A model generated the notes under the pieces. It ran no database searches, was not told the DNA's origin, and worked only from the letters and a program-made list of their open reading frames with translations. Position numbers and translations under genes: made by a program. A stretch of DNA of 64,000 nt from Heliocidaris erythrogramma (lineage: Eukaryota; Echinodermata; Echinoidea; Camarodonta; Echinometridae): NCBI GenBank assembly GCA_025617745.1, contig CM046873.1, positions 28,967,410-29,031,409 on the forward strand. The letters are read 5' to 3'. Below, in pieces: positions 13,601-26,100 of this stretch; positions within the stretch are counted from its first letter, which is position 1, and every line of letters begins with the position of its first letter.

Positions 13601-16600
13601 TCGCTTTCATCATGTATTTCTTTGTTTTTCCTCCCATCTATCCTCTTTCATTTTCCTAATGGATTTCTTTGTTTTTCCTTCCATCTATCCTCTTCTCTTT
13701 CCTTATGGATTTCTTTGTTTTTCCTTCCATCTATCCTCTCCCCCTTCTTTATATTTCCTTGTTTTTCCTTCTATCTATTCTCTTCGCTTTCATCATGTAT
13801 TTCTTTGTTTTTCCTCCCATCTATCCTCTTTCATTTTCCTAATGGATTTCTTTGTTTTTCCTTCCATCTATCCTCTTCTCTTTCCTTATGGATTTCTTTG
13901 TTTTTCCTTCCATCTATCCTCTCCCCCTTCTTTATATTTCCTTGTTTTTCCTTCTATCTATTCTCTTCGCTTTCATCATGTATTTCTTTGTTTTTCCTTC
14001 CATCCATGCTCTTCTCTATCATTATGTCTGTCTTTGTTTTTCTTTTCATCTTTTCTCTCCCCTTTCCCTATATATTTCTTTGTTTTTCCTTCATTCTGTC
14101 CTCTTCTCTTTCCTTAAGGATTTCTTTGTTTTTCCTTCCATCTATCATCGTCTCCCCTTTCTTTATGTATTTTTTGTTTTTCCTCCCATCTATCCTCTTT
14201 CATTTTCCTAATGGATTTCTTTGTTTTTCCTTCCATCTATCCTCTTCTCTTTCCTTATGGATTTCTTTGTTTTTCCTTCCATCTATCCTCTCCCCCTTCT
14301 TTATATTTCCTTGTTTTTCCTTCTATCTATTCTCTTCGCTTTCATCATGTATTTCTTTGTTTTTCCTTCCATCCATGCTCTTCTCTATCATTATGTCTGT
14401 CTTTGTTTTTCTTTTCATCTTTTCTCTCCCCTTTCCCTATATATTTCTTTGTTTTTCCTTCCATTTGTCATCGTCTCCCCTTTCCATATGTATTTTTTGG
14501 TGTTTATCATTTGATCTATCCCCTTCTCTTTCCCTATGTATTTTTTTTTTTTTTTTTTACTTTTCTTCTATCTTTTCCTGCCATTGTTGTGAAAGAGAAG
14601 AAGATATATTAAATGAAAGAAAGAAGTCGATCGGTACAGTTGATGGCTTCACAAGAAGGCATTTTGCTGACTATGTTTGAGTTCGATGCTCACAGGCCAG
14701 CTTCTTTATGTACTTTTGTAGCGCCCACTCGCGGTAAATTCACAATAACTCTGCATATCGAAAAACCCTGTTTATCGTTTGATAAACAGGGTTTTTCGAA
14801 AAACCTTGTTTATCAATTGATAAACAGAGTTTTTCGCCGATAAACTTAGTTTATCTCCGAAAAACCGTGTTTATCGTTTGATAAACATAGTTTTTCGAAT
14901 GAAAAACTGTGTTTATCGTTTGATAAACATAGTTTTTCGAAAAACCCTGTTTATCACTTCGATAAACAGGGTTTTTCAAAGTGATAAACTTAGTTTATCA
15001 AGAAACTCTGCTTATCAATTGAAAAACTTAGTTTATCGCCGAAAAACTGAGTTTATCACCGAAAAACCGAGTTTTTCAAGTGATAAACAGAGTTTATCGA
15101 GAGAAACTCTGCATATCAAATGAAAAACTCTGTTTATCGAGAAAAACCCTGTTTATCGGTGATAAACTAAGTTTTTCGAGTGAAAAACTTAGTTTATCGT
15201 GAAAAACTAAGTTTATCAGATGATATGCAGAGTTTCCCTCGAAAAACTTAGTTTTTCGCTCGAAAAACTCAGTTTATCGCTCGAAAAACTCAGTTTATCG
15301 GCGAAAAACTCAGTTTATCGGCGAAAAACTGAGTTTATCGGACTTATTGGGCATTAGGCTTGCCATATACATCCCTGGGCAAGGTGTTTTGCCCACATTT
15401 GTTTTGCTTGACCCAGATGTATGAAATGTGTACAGGCAATGATAGTTGCAGGGCAGTAGTAATATTACTGATGTGGTATCCTGGGTAAGTAAGATCGATT
15501 TATTATTATCTATTACATGTATTCTAAAACTCTGTTTCTTGGACATCGCATCCGTTCTAGTTCACGTACAAGGGAAATGATTGTGAAGGAAAAAGTGTGA
15601 TAAATTCATGACGAACTCGTGCACATTGAATTTTTTCCCTTCATAATCATACCTTGGACCCCGAATTACCTGAAAAAGGAGCATTTAAAGGAATAAAACA
15701 GTCAAATTGGTAAGTTGAGCATATTCGTTTAAGTATAGAGCCTATGCCTAATCTATTTAATTTATAAAATATTCCTAAAAATAGAAATATACAGATTTTT
15801 ACAACTACATGCCGACTGTTCGTCAGCTATCAGTGATGAGTTTGCACCGAGTGTATGGAGTGTTTCTGTCTCGACGGAGTAACAACAATAAAGACATAGT
15901 TGGTCCAGCAATCCTGACTTGCTTTAAATTGTATGTTTTCAGTGAGGGGTTTTTGTAAAGCGACGTAATTCTGCCATTGATATTTGTCTAGATCTCGGCA
16001 GATTTCTATCACAAGGAAATGCCCTCGAAGAAGGCACTGGTCTTCTTTCTCTTGGAACATGGAGCAAAGTACGACATGAGGGACCACCAAGGCATCCTGC
16101 CAGTTCACTATGCCAGGGATGAAGTGATCCGCCAGATGATACTTTCGAGGTGTGAAAATTACTATTTAAAGTCGACAGTCAAAAAGGGGGGGGGGGCAAT
16201 ATTCATATTGACCCATCCCCCCCCCCCCCCCAAAAAAAAAGGTTTTTAAATGATCCCAAATAAGCATGATGAGACAAGAGGCTAACAGCTACCAGTCTAT
16301 GTTACTAATATAAAAACATAAAAACATATAAAAAATATTTAAAAAAATTATTTATCTTACCTTTTCCGCGTATGGATACATGTAGTATTAGCTTTTATCT
16401 AGAAATCGAGAATACCATCAAAGTATTCATTTTTCAAGTTAATATGATGATCAGTTTTGATCCAAGTATAATGTTGATATTGATATTGTTCATGTGAAGC
16501 AGACTTCTAATTGACTGAATATAGCCCTAGTGACATTTGAATGATTTTGTTTCTCATAATGTTAGCTCACAAACGCGTGCTTTGATATTATTTCCAATAA

Positions 16601-17236
16601 TGTATTTTATCTTTACATGCGTAAACATTTTAAATCTTCTGTAGTGTGTCCTTTACAATCATACGTGCAAGTGATAATATATTTCATTTTTCTTTAAACA
16701 AACACATAGGTCACCATCGATGGACAAGATCCAGAGATACCGAGGTATTAATATACCGAGTCTCTTTTCGATCTGTTTTTTCTTCCGCTTTGCCCTCTTT
16801 TTGTTGTTCTTATGCCCTCTTTTATCATGTTTATGCTCATGCCATTCAATTTTTATACATGTACATATATTTTACTAAATGGTACATTAGGTCGACTCCT
16901 AACAATGCGGTTTATTCCGTCATAATAGCGACCCCTACATTAGGTAGACAGTTGGTGTCATTAGATCGACAGTTGTCTATAGAAATGAGACAAAACTGTC
17001 CTCCTAATGTACCCATTAGGGGTATAGATATACGCATACGCATATATATATATATGCAGCAATGGAAATACTCACGTGAGAGTCTACCCGGAGTAAGCCA
17101 GAAACATACGTAAAATGTTTAATTGCCCTACCGGGGGGGGGGGGGCTACCCCGGGTAGACTCTCATGTTGATATTCCCAATGCTGCATGCATATATATAT
17201 ATATATATATATGTTGTATATGTTAAATTCCTTACA

Positions 17237-17276
<40 letters not shown>

Positions 17277-20115
17277 AAAGTAAGATAAAGTTCACTCCGA
17301 GAATAAAGACATAGTAGATATCCGTAGGTTTGCTTCCACAAGCGCTTTCGTTTAATTCTTCAGGTGGAATGATTAACCTGTTAGTTACATGCGTTTATAT
17401 ATCGTACAAGTAGAAGTTACAAACATTTTACAAGTCTTTCAAATCTCCGTTGCTAAAGTTAAGAGATCTATTCAATAGACGGATAGTTGCTGGTAGATGA
17501 AAGCTAGAAGAATGAGTTGTGATAGCATGGAGGATGTTGAATAATTGGCCTGGTGAGCGGGGGAAGAAGGATTATGGCATTTGGAGTCAATGGAACAGTC
17601 GATTATTGTTTGGCACAGTACACAATAGAGTAGAGTGTTTACAATAGCTTAAACCGGGTATAGACTTCTTTGGTTATTCTGAGATAAAAGAGTATGTAGA
17701 CTTCGAAATTAAATAGTCTGACGCATTTCTTAAGTTAATATGATACATAAAGACCCTTGGTGTAAAATGCAGTCAATGAACGTGGTAAGGATTCTACAAC
17801 GATTGACTATTGAATGTATATACACATAATAGTACATGCAACATTATATAATATAATATACACTGTATACTATGTGGTAGTTAGAGTAAGAAACAGCAAT
17901 TCATATAGCGTTCAGTGAAGGTTTACATTTATTAATGAAATGTTCTTCTTTTAGGCAACGTTTAGTTTTGTCATCATCATTCATTTTATAAAAAGGTGTA
18001 ATTAAGAAATTGGGTTCTACGGAACGAGCACACCTTTCTATATGTTCACTCAATTTTAGTATCTATATTCTTTCTGTCTTATTTGTTGACGATGAACCCT
18101 TACTCTGTTACGAAGAACATCTCCTGTTTCACCAATATTTTGTTCTTTACATCCTTGGCACGTTATACAATAAATCAAGTTTTTTGTTTGACATGTAAAT
18201 GGAAATTTAATTAAAAACTCCGTGTTGTTTATTCCAATGTTGATTCTATTTGTCACATCCAAATGGGGGCATGCAGGTTTTGCATCTTTTGTCGCCGCAT
18301 CTTTTCACCCCACCTTTTGTATTGTTGTTTTGGGAAAATCTGGTTCTGGTGAATATTTGTTTCAGATTAAGGCTTTGTCGTTTGCTTGATATAACTTTTA
18401 CATTTTCAAATACTGCTTTCAGAGTTTCATCGGTCTTGATGAGAGGCAACGAATCATGAATAATTTGAAACATGTTTGGGTTATTTGGGTTGAATGTGTG
18501 GACAAATGGAACTATCTCCTGTTCATTTCTTTCTTTTTTAGACATCAACTCTTGCTTACTGAGTGCATTTGCCTTAGAAATACCGGTTATAATAATTTCC
18601 TTAGGGTAATGTCTAATCAAAAGCATATGCTTTAGTTCTTCCAACCGTTTCTTTTTAGTTTCTTCATCGGATACAATTGTACATATTCTCCTAGCTAAAT
18701 TATACGGGACATTATTTTTACACTGCTTAGGGTGGCAAGATTTAAAATGCAAATATTGGTGGGTGTCTGTGACTTTATAGAATATGTCTGTCTTTAACAA
18801 ATTATCTTCCTTTATTATTTTAATATCTAAGAAATTTATTGAGCTACAATTAACATTCCATTTAAAACCAATTGCTGGGTGTAATTCACTTAGTATCTTA
18901 TGTAAATCATTAATATCTCCAAATTCAGTTTTCCAAACAATAAAACAATCATCTAAGTATCTAAACCATTTTTTTTTCAAAATACCTTTTAACTTCAACA
19001 TTATAATGTGTTTCGACGCGCTCATAGAGTTTCTCCTCTAAGTATCCCATGAAGAGAGTAGCATAAGTCGGGGCCATTTTTGTTCCCATTGCAGTTCCAC
19101 GTTTCTATACATAATTATTTCCATCAAAATGGAAGGTGTTATTATTCAATATAAAATTGACCGCGTGTAATATGAATTGTGAAGGAAAACGAGAATCAAT
19201 TTCTTCCGGATATTTATTAATCCAATATTGTATACCTTTTAGACCTTCACTATGGGGTATGTTAGTGTACAAACTATTAACATCATATGTAACAAAGGTT
19301 GATTCAAATGGCAATTCCTCAGGTAAGTGTGTTAAAAAAATTAAAATCATCCCTAGCAAAACTTTTTACTTTATTGACTAGCGGTTTAAGCAAAATATCA
19401 ATAAAATTACTTAAACGGTGTGTTGGACATACCGGTCCAGCTATGATTGGGCGCATTTTTAATTTGTCATTGCAACATTATATAATGTTGCATGTACTAT
19501 TATGTGTATGTGTGTACTATTATGACTGTACTATTATGTGAATATACATTCAACAGTCAATCGTTGTAGAATCCTTACCACGTTCATTGACTGCATTTTA
19601 CACCAAGGGTCTTTATGTATCATATTAACTTAAGAAATGCGTCAGACTATTTAATTTCGAAGTCTACATACTCTTTTATCTCAGAATAACCAAAGAAGTC
19701 TATACCCGGTTTAAGCTATTGTAATCACTCTACTCTATTGTGTACTGTGCCAATCAATAATCTACTGCTCCAAATGCCATAATCCTTCTTCCCCCGCTCA
19801 CCAGGCCAATTATTCAACATCCTCCATGCTATCACAACTCATTCTTCTGGCTTTCATCTACCAGCAACTATCCGTCCATTGAATAGATCTTCTAACTTTA
19901 ACAACGGAGATTTGAAAGACTTGTAGAATGTTTGTAACTTCTACTTGTACTATATATAAACGCATGTAACTAACAATCCACCTGAAGAATTAAACGAAAG
20001 CGCTTGTGCAATCAAACCTACGGATATCTACTATGTCTTTATTCTCGGAGTGAACTTTATCTTACTTTAAATTATTTTTTCTATACGTTCTCCCATCTAC
20101 ATTTCTTTACAACTA

Positions 20116-20152
<37 letters not shown>

Positions 20153-23100
20153 CACCCCCCCCCCCCCGGTATACCAACCCTGGGTCGATTAGGGAACCTA
20201 AAAACATTTTGTGTATGTTTCTGGCCATTTAGTCGACCCAGGGTAGATAACACTATTATTATATTTATATCACAGATGTCCAAGATGTTTTAATTCAGTG
20301 TCAACCAAGAGTAGTATTTGGGGCCATTTAGTCCACCCAGGGTACATAAGAATCCCAACTCCCAATTTCATAATCATCCTAGACACTTTAGTTTATTGTC
20401 AACCCAGAGTTGTCTTTGTGTCCATAAAGTCAACCCAGGGTAGATAACAATTCCTACTGTCTCATCACAGGCATCCACAAATACGAGTCAGGGTTGACAA
20501 ATTAAAACATCTGAGACACGTGTAATATAAACAGTTAGGATTGTTATCTATCCTGGGTTTACTAAATGGCCACAAAACTACTTCGGGTTGTCAAACTAAA
20601 ACGTCTATAATGCCTGTGATATAGACAGTAGGAATTATTATCTGCGCTGGGTTGACTAAATGGCCATAAAAGCTACTCTGGGTTGACAATAAACTAAAAC
20701 GTCTAGGATACATGTGGGGATTTCCATTGCTGCATGTAGATATAGATATAGATACATGTATATATGTATATTTCGCTCGTCTAGTACTATTAACATCCGA
20801 ATCAAAAGCCGTTTTAGCGCTAATCATTGCAAGAAATAATATTCTCCAAAATTGCAAAGTAGTAAAACCCAACAAATTCCAAGGAATTCGTCATTTATAT
20901 ATTCATCTTTAAGGATGCTCAAGTAATCACTACAAAATCGTGATTACGATTATTTTAAGCAATTGCTTATGATTTATGAAAATGTCAGGCTTCGAATCTA
21001 ATTATTCTTTCTTCATTGATATCTATATTAATGTCTCTTATAGCTGACGAGTCGCCGCCTTTCATAAACATGATATCTGCTCAAGTCGGCTCTGACGCTA
21101 AAGAGCTCGAACTGGAACACCATGACATATCAATGTCTATCCCACCGGATGCTGTTCAACACAGTGACTCATGCAAGGTCACACTAACCCTCGTTAGAGA
21201 CCCTCCTAGTGTTGATATCCAAAACGATGAATCAGTGGCCTGCTACGGGATCAGATGTGACCCTCCAAACATGATCTTCCACCAGCAACCTGTCAAGATC
21301 AGGATACCACATTCAGCCTTGGTCACCAACCCTGATCAAGTGACCCCCGACATCGTTTTCAGGGTCTGGGATAAAATAAGTGGTAGGTAACCCCTTTTTC
21401 AGATGTGCGTTCATTGAAACACAAATAGAAATAGGGAGGCTAGTATTATGAGGGGAATTCAACTCAAAGTGTTGAATGTCACAAGCAGCAATGAATCGTA
21501 ATACATTTTGTCCTAGAAACATGCACACACGTTGCAAGACTGATAAATCAGCTGTCAAATATGTTGTTACATTTTAAAAGATACAACATAAGAACTAGAT
21601 GTTTGCCCGAATAGAGTTGTACAAAACTCTAAGAAAATGATTCTACATGTAAAAACAGAACGTCATGTGAAAGCTTTTATTCGAAGAGGTTTACATTCGG
21701 TAGAACATTTTCATCTTCTGAAGTCGTAATTTTAATCCTACCTGATACTAGGTTTACCAAGGACATCGAGAGCGAGATCATCCAACTCACCAGACGTTTC
21801 TCCATACTGCAGAGTATACAAAAGACATCTCGAGCTCTACATTGATCGTAGTGCTGAGTGGTGGGTTCTTATTCCTCTGGAGCAACAGGTGGTACGATAC
21901 CAACTCATGTGTAGCCCGTACATACCGAACAGGATTGAACGAGGCAAAGACTTTGATGTTCACCTCCACCTGTATGCAGACCTTCCCGTGATCGATTTGG
22001 TCAGTAAACGGCAGTCTTGAGCATCTACGAATTTCAAAACCCCACAGAAATTTAAAACATACATTTTTTGTTCAACCCACACTTGTCACTTGATGCTTTA
22101 ATTCAAAGTAGATAGCTAACTGTATTTGTTCCTTCATCATTTTATTGGATGAACGATTATAAACACAATGTTCTTTATTGAGTGTACCCCTTCATTTTCT
22201 ATTACATAGGAAGTGCAAGAGGAGGAAAAGCAACAGTCTTACCGAAAAGGCCACCCTCCTGTGCCGATATCCATCGTGTCTAGATCAGGTGACGTAATAG
22301 TGACGTGTGATCGCGAGGATGAGGTAGTTGAACCCAAGGTAATTGTCGATGCATTTTCGTTGCTCCTTTCATTTATTTTCAAACTGCAACCTTATGATAG
22401 TTGTGCATCAAATGGCATGAAATAGGCGAAAAACCCTTTTTTGGCAGTATAAATATATATATATATATATATGCCTCGTCACTCAAATACAGTTCTCTTG
22501 ATAAAAATCTTCCTATACTAAGACACCCAATGTTTTAGGAGTATGCCAAGAGTATATGGTGGGAAAAGGGTGTCTTCTTTCTTTAAACAGTTTTCCATTG
22601 CACTCATTTTATCTTATATCATTCTGTATCATAGGTTCTCTGTCTTAAGAAAGTCCGCAACCGAATAAGACACAATGTGCTATTATCGGTAACACCAGGT
22701 AAAAATGGTGCAGAGTTCGCAGTGCTTACCATTACAATCATACAAGCTGAACATTCTGAAAGGCCAGAGGTGTCTCGATCCATGACTTTTGTCATCAGAT
22801 ACTCAGGCAAGTGTATGTGATGTTTAACATGTTAACTGCAAAAAAGTATTACTGAACTTGAACGTATTTAAAATTGATCTTTTTTCAGTAAAACTAATTT
22901 ACACTTGTCTTAACATATTATCCCGCATATTAGATAACAGCGGAAATGCATATGCTTTATGCGTTATCCATCTAAATATATATCCTGAATCGCAGTGGCA
23001 GAGTCGTAACATATACATTCACATAATATATCTCTCTGTTTGACGGGTTTTGTTCCAAAACATTTCAGCATACATAAAACTAACTTCTTATTTTTAAATC

Positions 23101-26100
23101 TTCTATTTTGCAATATAGAAACTTAGTAACATCGTAGTGCTGTTTAACCCTTACTGTACTGGGCTATTTCAAGCTCCTCTCTAACCGATCGCCGCAAAAT
23201 TTTGCACGTACCTCGAGAATCGCGTAGAGAACACAAATCCAGTGTTATTTTCATGTAAATTTGAATATTTTCATTTAATAGTATGATTTAGGCAAATGAT
23301 ATGCATAAATGTACATTTTGATTGATAATCAAGAGAGGCCTTGGATATAAACCTTTAATGCAAAAAGTTTTTTTATGAACATTAAAACATTAAATTAAAA
23401 AAAAAATGAAAGTAATATCAATTGTCATGTATTCTATTTCTTTTTTTATATATTTGTTTTTCAACTTTAACTTTTTTTTTGTTTTGTTTAAGTCTGCTGT
23501 TTCAGAATGTTACCTGAACCAATATTCAGTTAGGATAAATGATAATTGCAGCTTAAAGAAGAAATTAAGCATGATAAAGGAGGAACATAAGGAAATGCAG
23601 TTTCCCATTGGTTTTGTTCACAAAACTCAGAAATTCTCCATCTTCGGGCTGACGTGAGGTCATAAAGGTCACGGGCACGGCAATGCATATGGCCAATTTT
23701 TGTAAACTTGCTGTCAAAAGCCTTCAAAAAAGGCGAAAAGTGGTTTGACGTGCTTCGGTTCGAAATGTGCGGAAAATTTCTCAAAAATGATTAGATTATT
23801 AAATTACTTTGGTAATTACGGGGGGATAGAGCATTCTTTAGAAGATAAATCTTGATTCACCATATATACAGTGCACACAAAGCAGCAAACCACCTTATAG
23901 ATTGTGTTTCTTGGACCTAAACTCATTTTCAACCGTCTGACGTTTTTACTCTTCCATGGACAATTCATCTGTTTGAGTGTTTTAGCATCTAGCTACTGGA
24001 CTTTGGTATGCCCTGCATTTAAAGAAATGATTAAAAGAATGGATAAAACATTTTTGTAACTAAATTATGTATACACTGTCTGTCCCACCAGTACTCTATA
24101 AGAGCGAGGTGATAAATTACCCAATGGATTCGTGAACCTAACAGCTGGCCAAAATATGTCTGGTTGTGTAAATATCGAAAATAGCAGTGCAATTCCCATA
24201 TTTATTGCTTTATACCACTGCAGACGATTTAAAGAGCCCAGTTTCCAATGAACCTTCTTTATTCATCGGGTAAGCTTTTGATTATTTCTATCTGTTTGAA
24301 TTCATTAAAAAATATGGTGTCCTCAATGTGAAGAATGATATTGAATCAGATAGACTTGTGATGTTTCTGTTTTGCATTTGAAATCAAAATATCATATATC
24401 AAATTGCACGTATATTTTGCTGAATATCAACCATTATCAGCTCCGTCTTATATCATCGAAATAATTCAAATTTAGAATTTGAAATGTTATACCTACGGAG
24501 CCCGGGAAGGGACATGGGGAAAATCTTTTTTTTTTTGGAGATATTATCTCGTTCCCTCGAGATAATAACTCGTTCCCTCGAGATAATAACTCGTTCCCTC
24601 GAGATATTATCTCGTTCCCTCGAGATAATATCTCGTTCCCTCGAGATAATAACTCGTTCCCTCGAGATAATATCTCGTTCCCTCGAGATATTATCTCGTT
24701 CCCTCGAGATAATATCTCGTTCCCTCGAGATATTATCTCGTTCCCTCGAGATATTATCTCGTTCCCTCGAGATAATATCTCGTTCCCTCGAGATATTATT
24801 CTGTTCAATTTACCCCCTAAATATGTTGTCCAAGCTCCAGAAGCTTCAAAATGCTGGGGCTCGCATTGTTTATCTGTCCACCAAGCGTACCCATATCTCC
24901 CGTTTTGCAAGTCGCTGCACTGGCTCCTGTCAAACATCGCATTATTTTCAAAATTTTGATGCTCATCTTTCACTGCGTTCACGGCTCTGCTCCCCAATAC
25001 AATACCTCTTTAATTGAAAATTACACCCCGTGAGATCTTCGCGCTCATCCACTTCCAGTTCTCTTGTAGTCCCTAAAGTCGCAAAGATCATTTGCCCACG
25101 CATGTACTAAATTATGGAATAGCTTTCCAGAAAGTGTATAACATCTGAATCTTTTAAAAATCATGTAAAACATTTCTGTTTAATTCTTAATTAATTTCTA
25201 CATACGCCTTGAACACTCCACAGAGTGGATTTGGCGCTATATAAGTTACATTTATTTTTATGTTGCCATTCTCTTTCTTAATTAATATATTCTTAATGGA
25301 TATTTTTCTTTTGTTCACTACCACTCGTGCACCTCTCTCTCTCCAGTAATTTGTTACGCTCAAACACACTTCCTTCTCCCAAAAAATGGCCACTTCATTA
25401 AAGAGTCTTGAAATAATGAAACAAAAATTCTAAAATACTCTTGTTTAATGTTGTCACTAAGTAGGATATTTTCTTTATTGGGGGACATGTAGCAGCATGT
25501 TATCTATAATATATTTCAGAACAGCCCCAAGGCTTAGGAAAGAACGGGAACTTAATGATTTACAGCAATAAATCGATGTATCTACCTATTTGCTAGTTTC
25601 CTAAACTATGCCGTCATTCGAGAAAAACTAAGTCTTAAACGCGCAGCCTCTGCCCGCGCGCGCGTACTCCCCGTCCACCAATCCAATCGCGCCACCGCCA
25701 TACTCTTCCTCTTCCTTTCTCGCCCGTCAGTGAAGTGACATCTATGAGCTAAGTCTTAGCCTAAAGTGCGAGATATTTACATCCAAAAGCGTTTTTGGCT
25801 GCTGTTCATAATAAAAATCCCGTTCACCAAATTCTAATACTCATTTTGGTGTATCGGACTTTTCATAAGTCAACCGCCTTCACGGTAAATTTAATCAAAA
25901 ACGATCGCCGTTTTCTCTTCCTCTGTTGAGCTTTACACAGACGGTGTACTAGTACACTGTGTCAGGGCTTCTTCCCCGTGTATTGTAGGTGGTTGATTCA
26001 ACGCGCTTAGACAAGCGGTTTATCACTACGATTGACTAGTCTCCGTATACAGGAGTTTTATTCCCACTCCGTATTGTGAGTTGGTTGTTGCCTTTTTAGT

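Larger units (their letters stand above)
11582..15367. mobile_element. 3.8-kb foldback (long inverted repeat) element
   Basis: The ends TATGGCAAGCCTAATGCCCA and their reverse complement bound the element, with a 6-bp direct repeat TACATC at 11576-11581 and 15368-15373. Arms of about 770 bp (11582-12360 and 14612-15367) are almost identical and consist of modular 17-mers. The arms continue inward through matching single-copy sequence and a poly(A)/poly(T) tract to a pyrimidine/purine minisatellite core. No transposase frame is visible; long open frames in the core come from low-complexity sequence. It must be mobilised in trans, if at all. Confidence 0.8.

Noticed and set aside
12377-14680. 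Long open frames on both strands (up to 447 codons, F/S/L-rich)
   Set aside because: They follow from a pyrimidine-rich minisatellite that lacks stops in several frames; all three frames are open over the same DNA and the peptide is only repeat.
12126-14843. Mirror-image 76-codon frames at both inner arm ends
   Set aside because: They are the two copies of the inverted repeat and match no domain.
23147-23200. Second piggyBac-like end (TTAACCCTTACTG)
   Set aside because: No opposite end with TTAA is present nearby; the word may be chance.
24533-24800. CRISPR-like array
   Set aside because: Repeats are contiguous with no unique spacers, the genome is eukaryotic, and no cas genes are present.
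24437-25017. Overlapping frames with SRGNEII and SRSLEII repeats
   Set aside because: The 21-bp repeat unit is a multiple of three and stop-free on both strands, so the frames are an artefact of the minisatellite.
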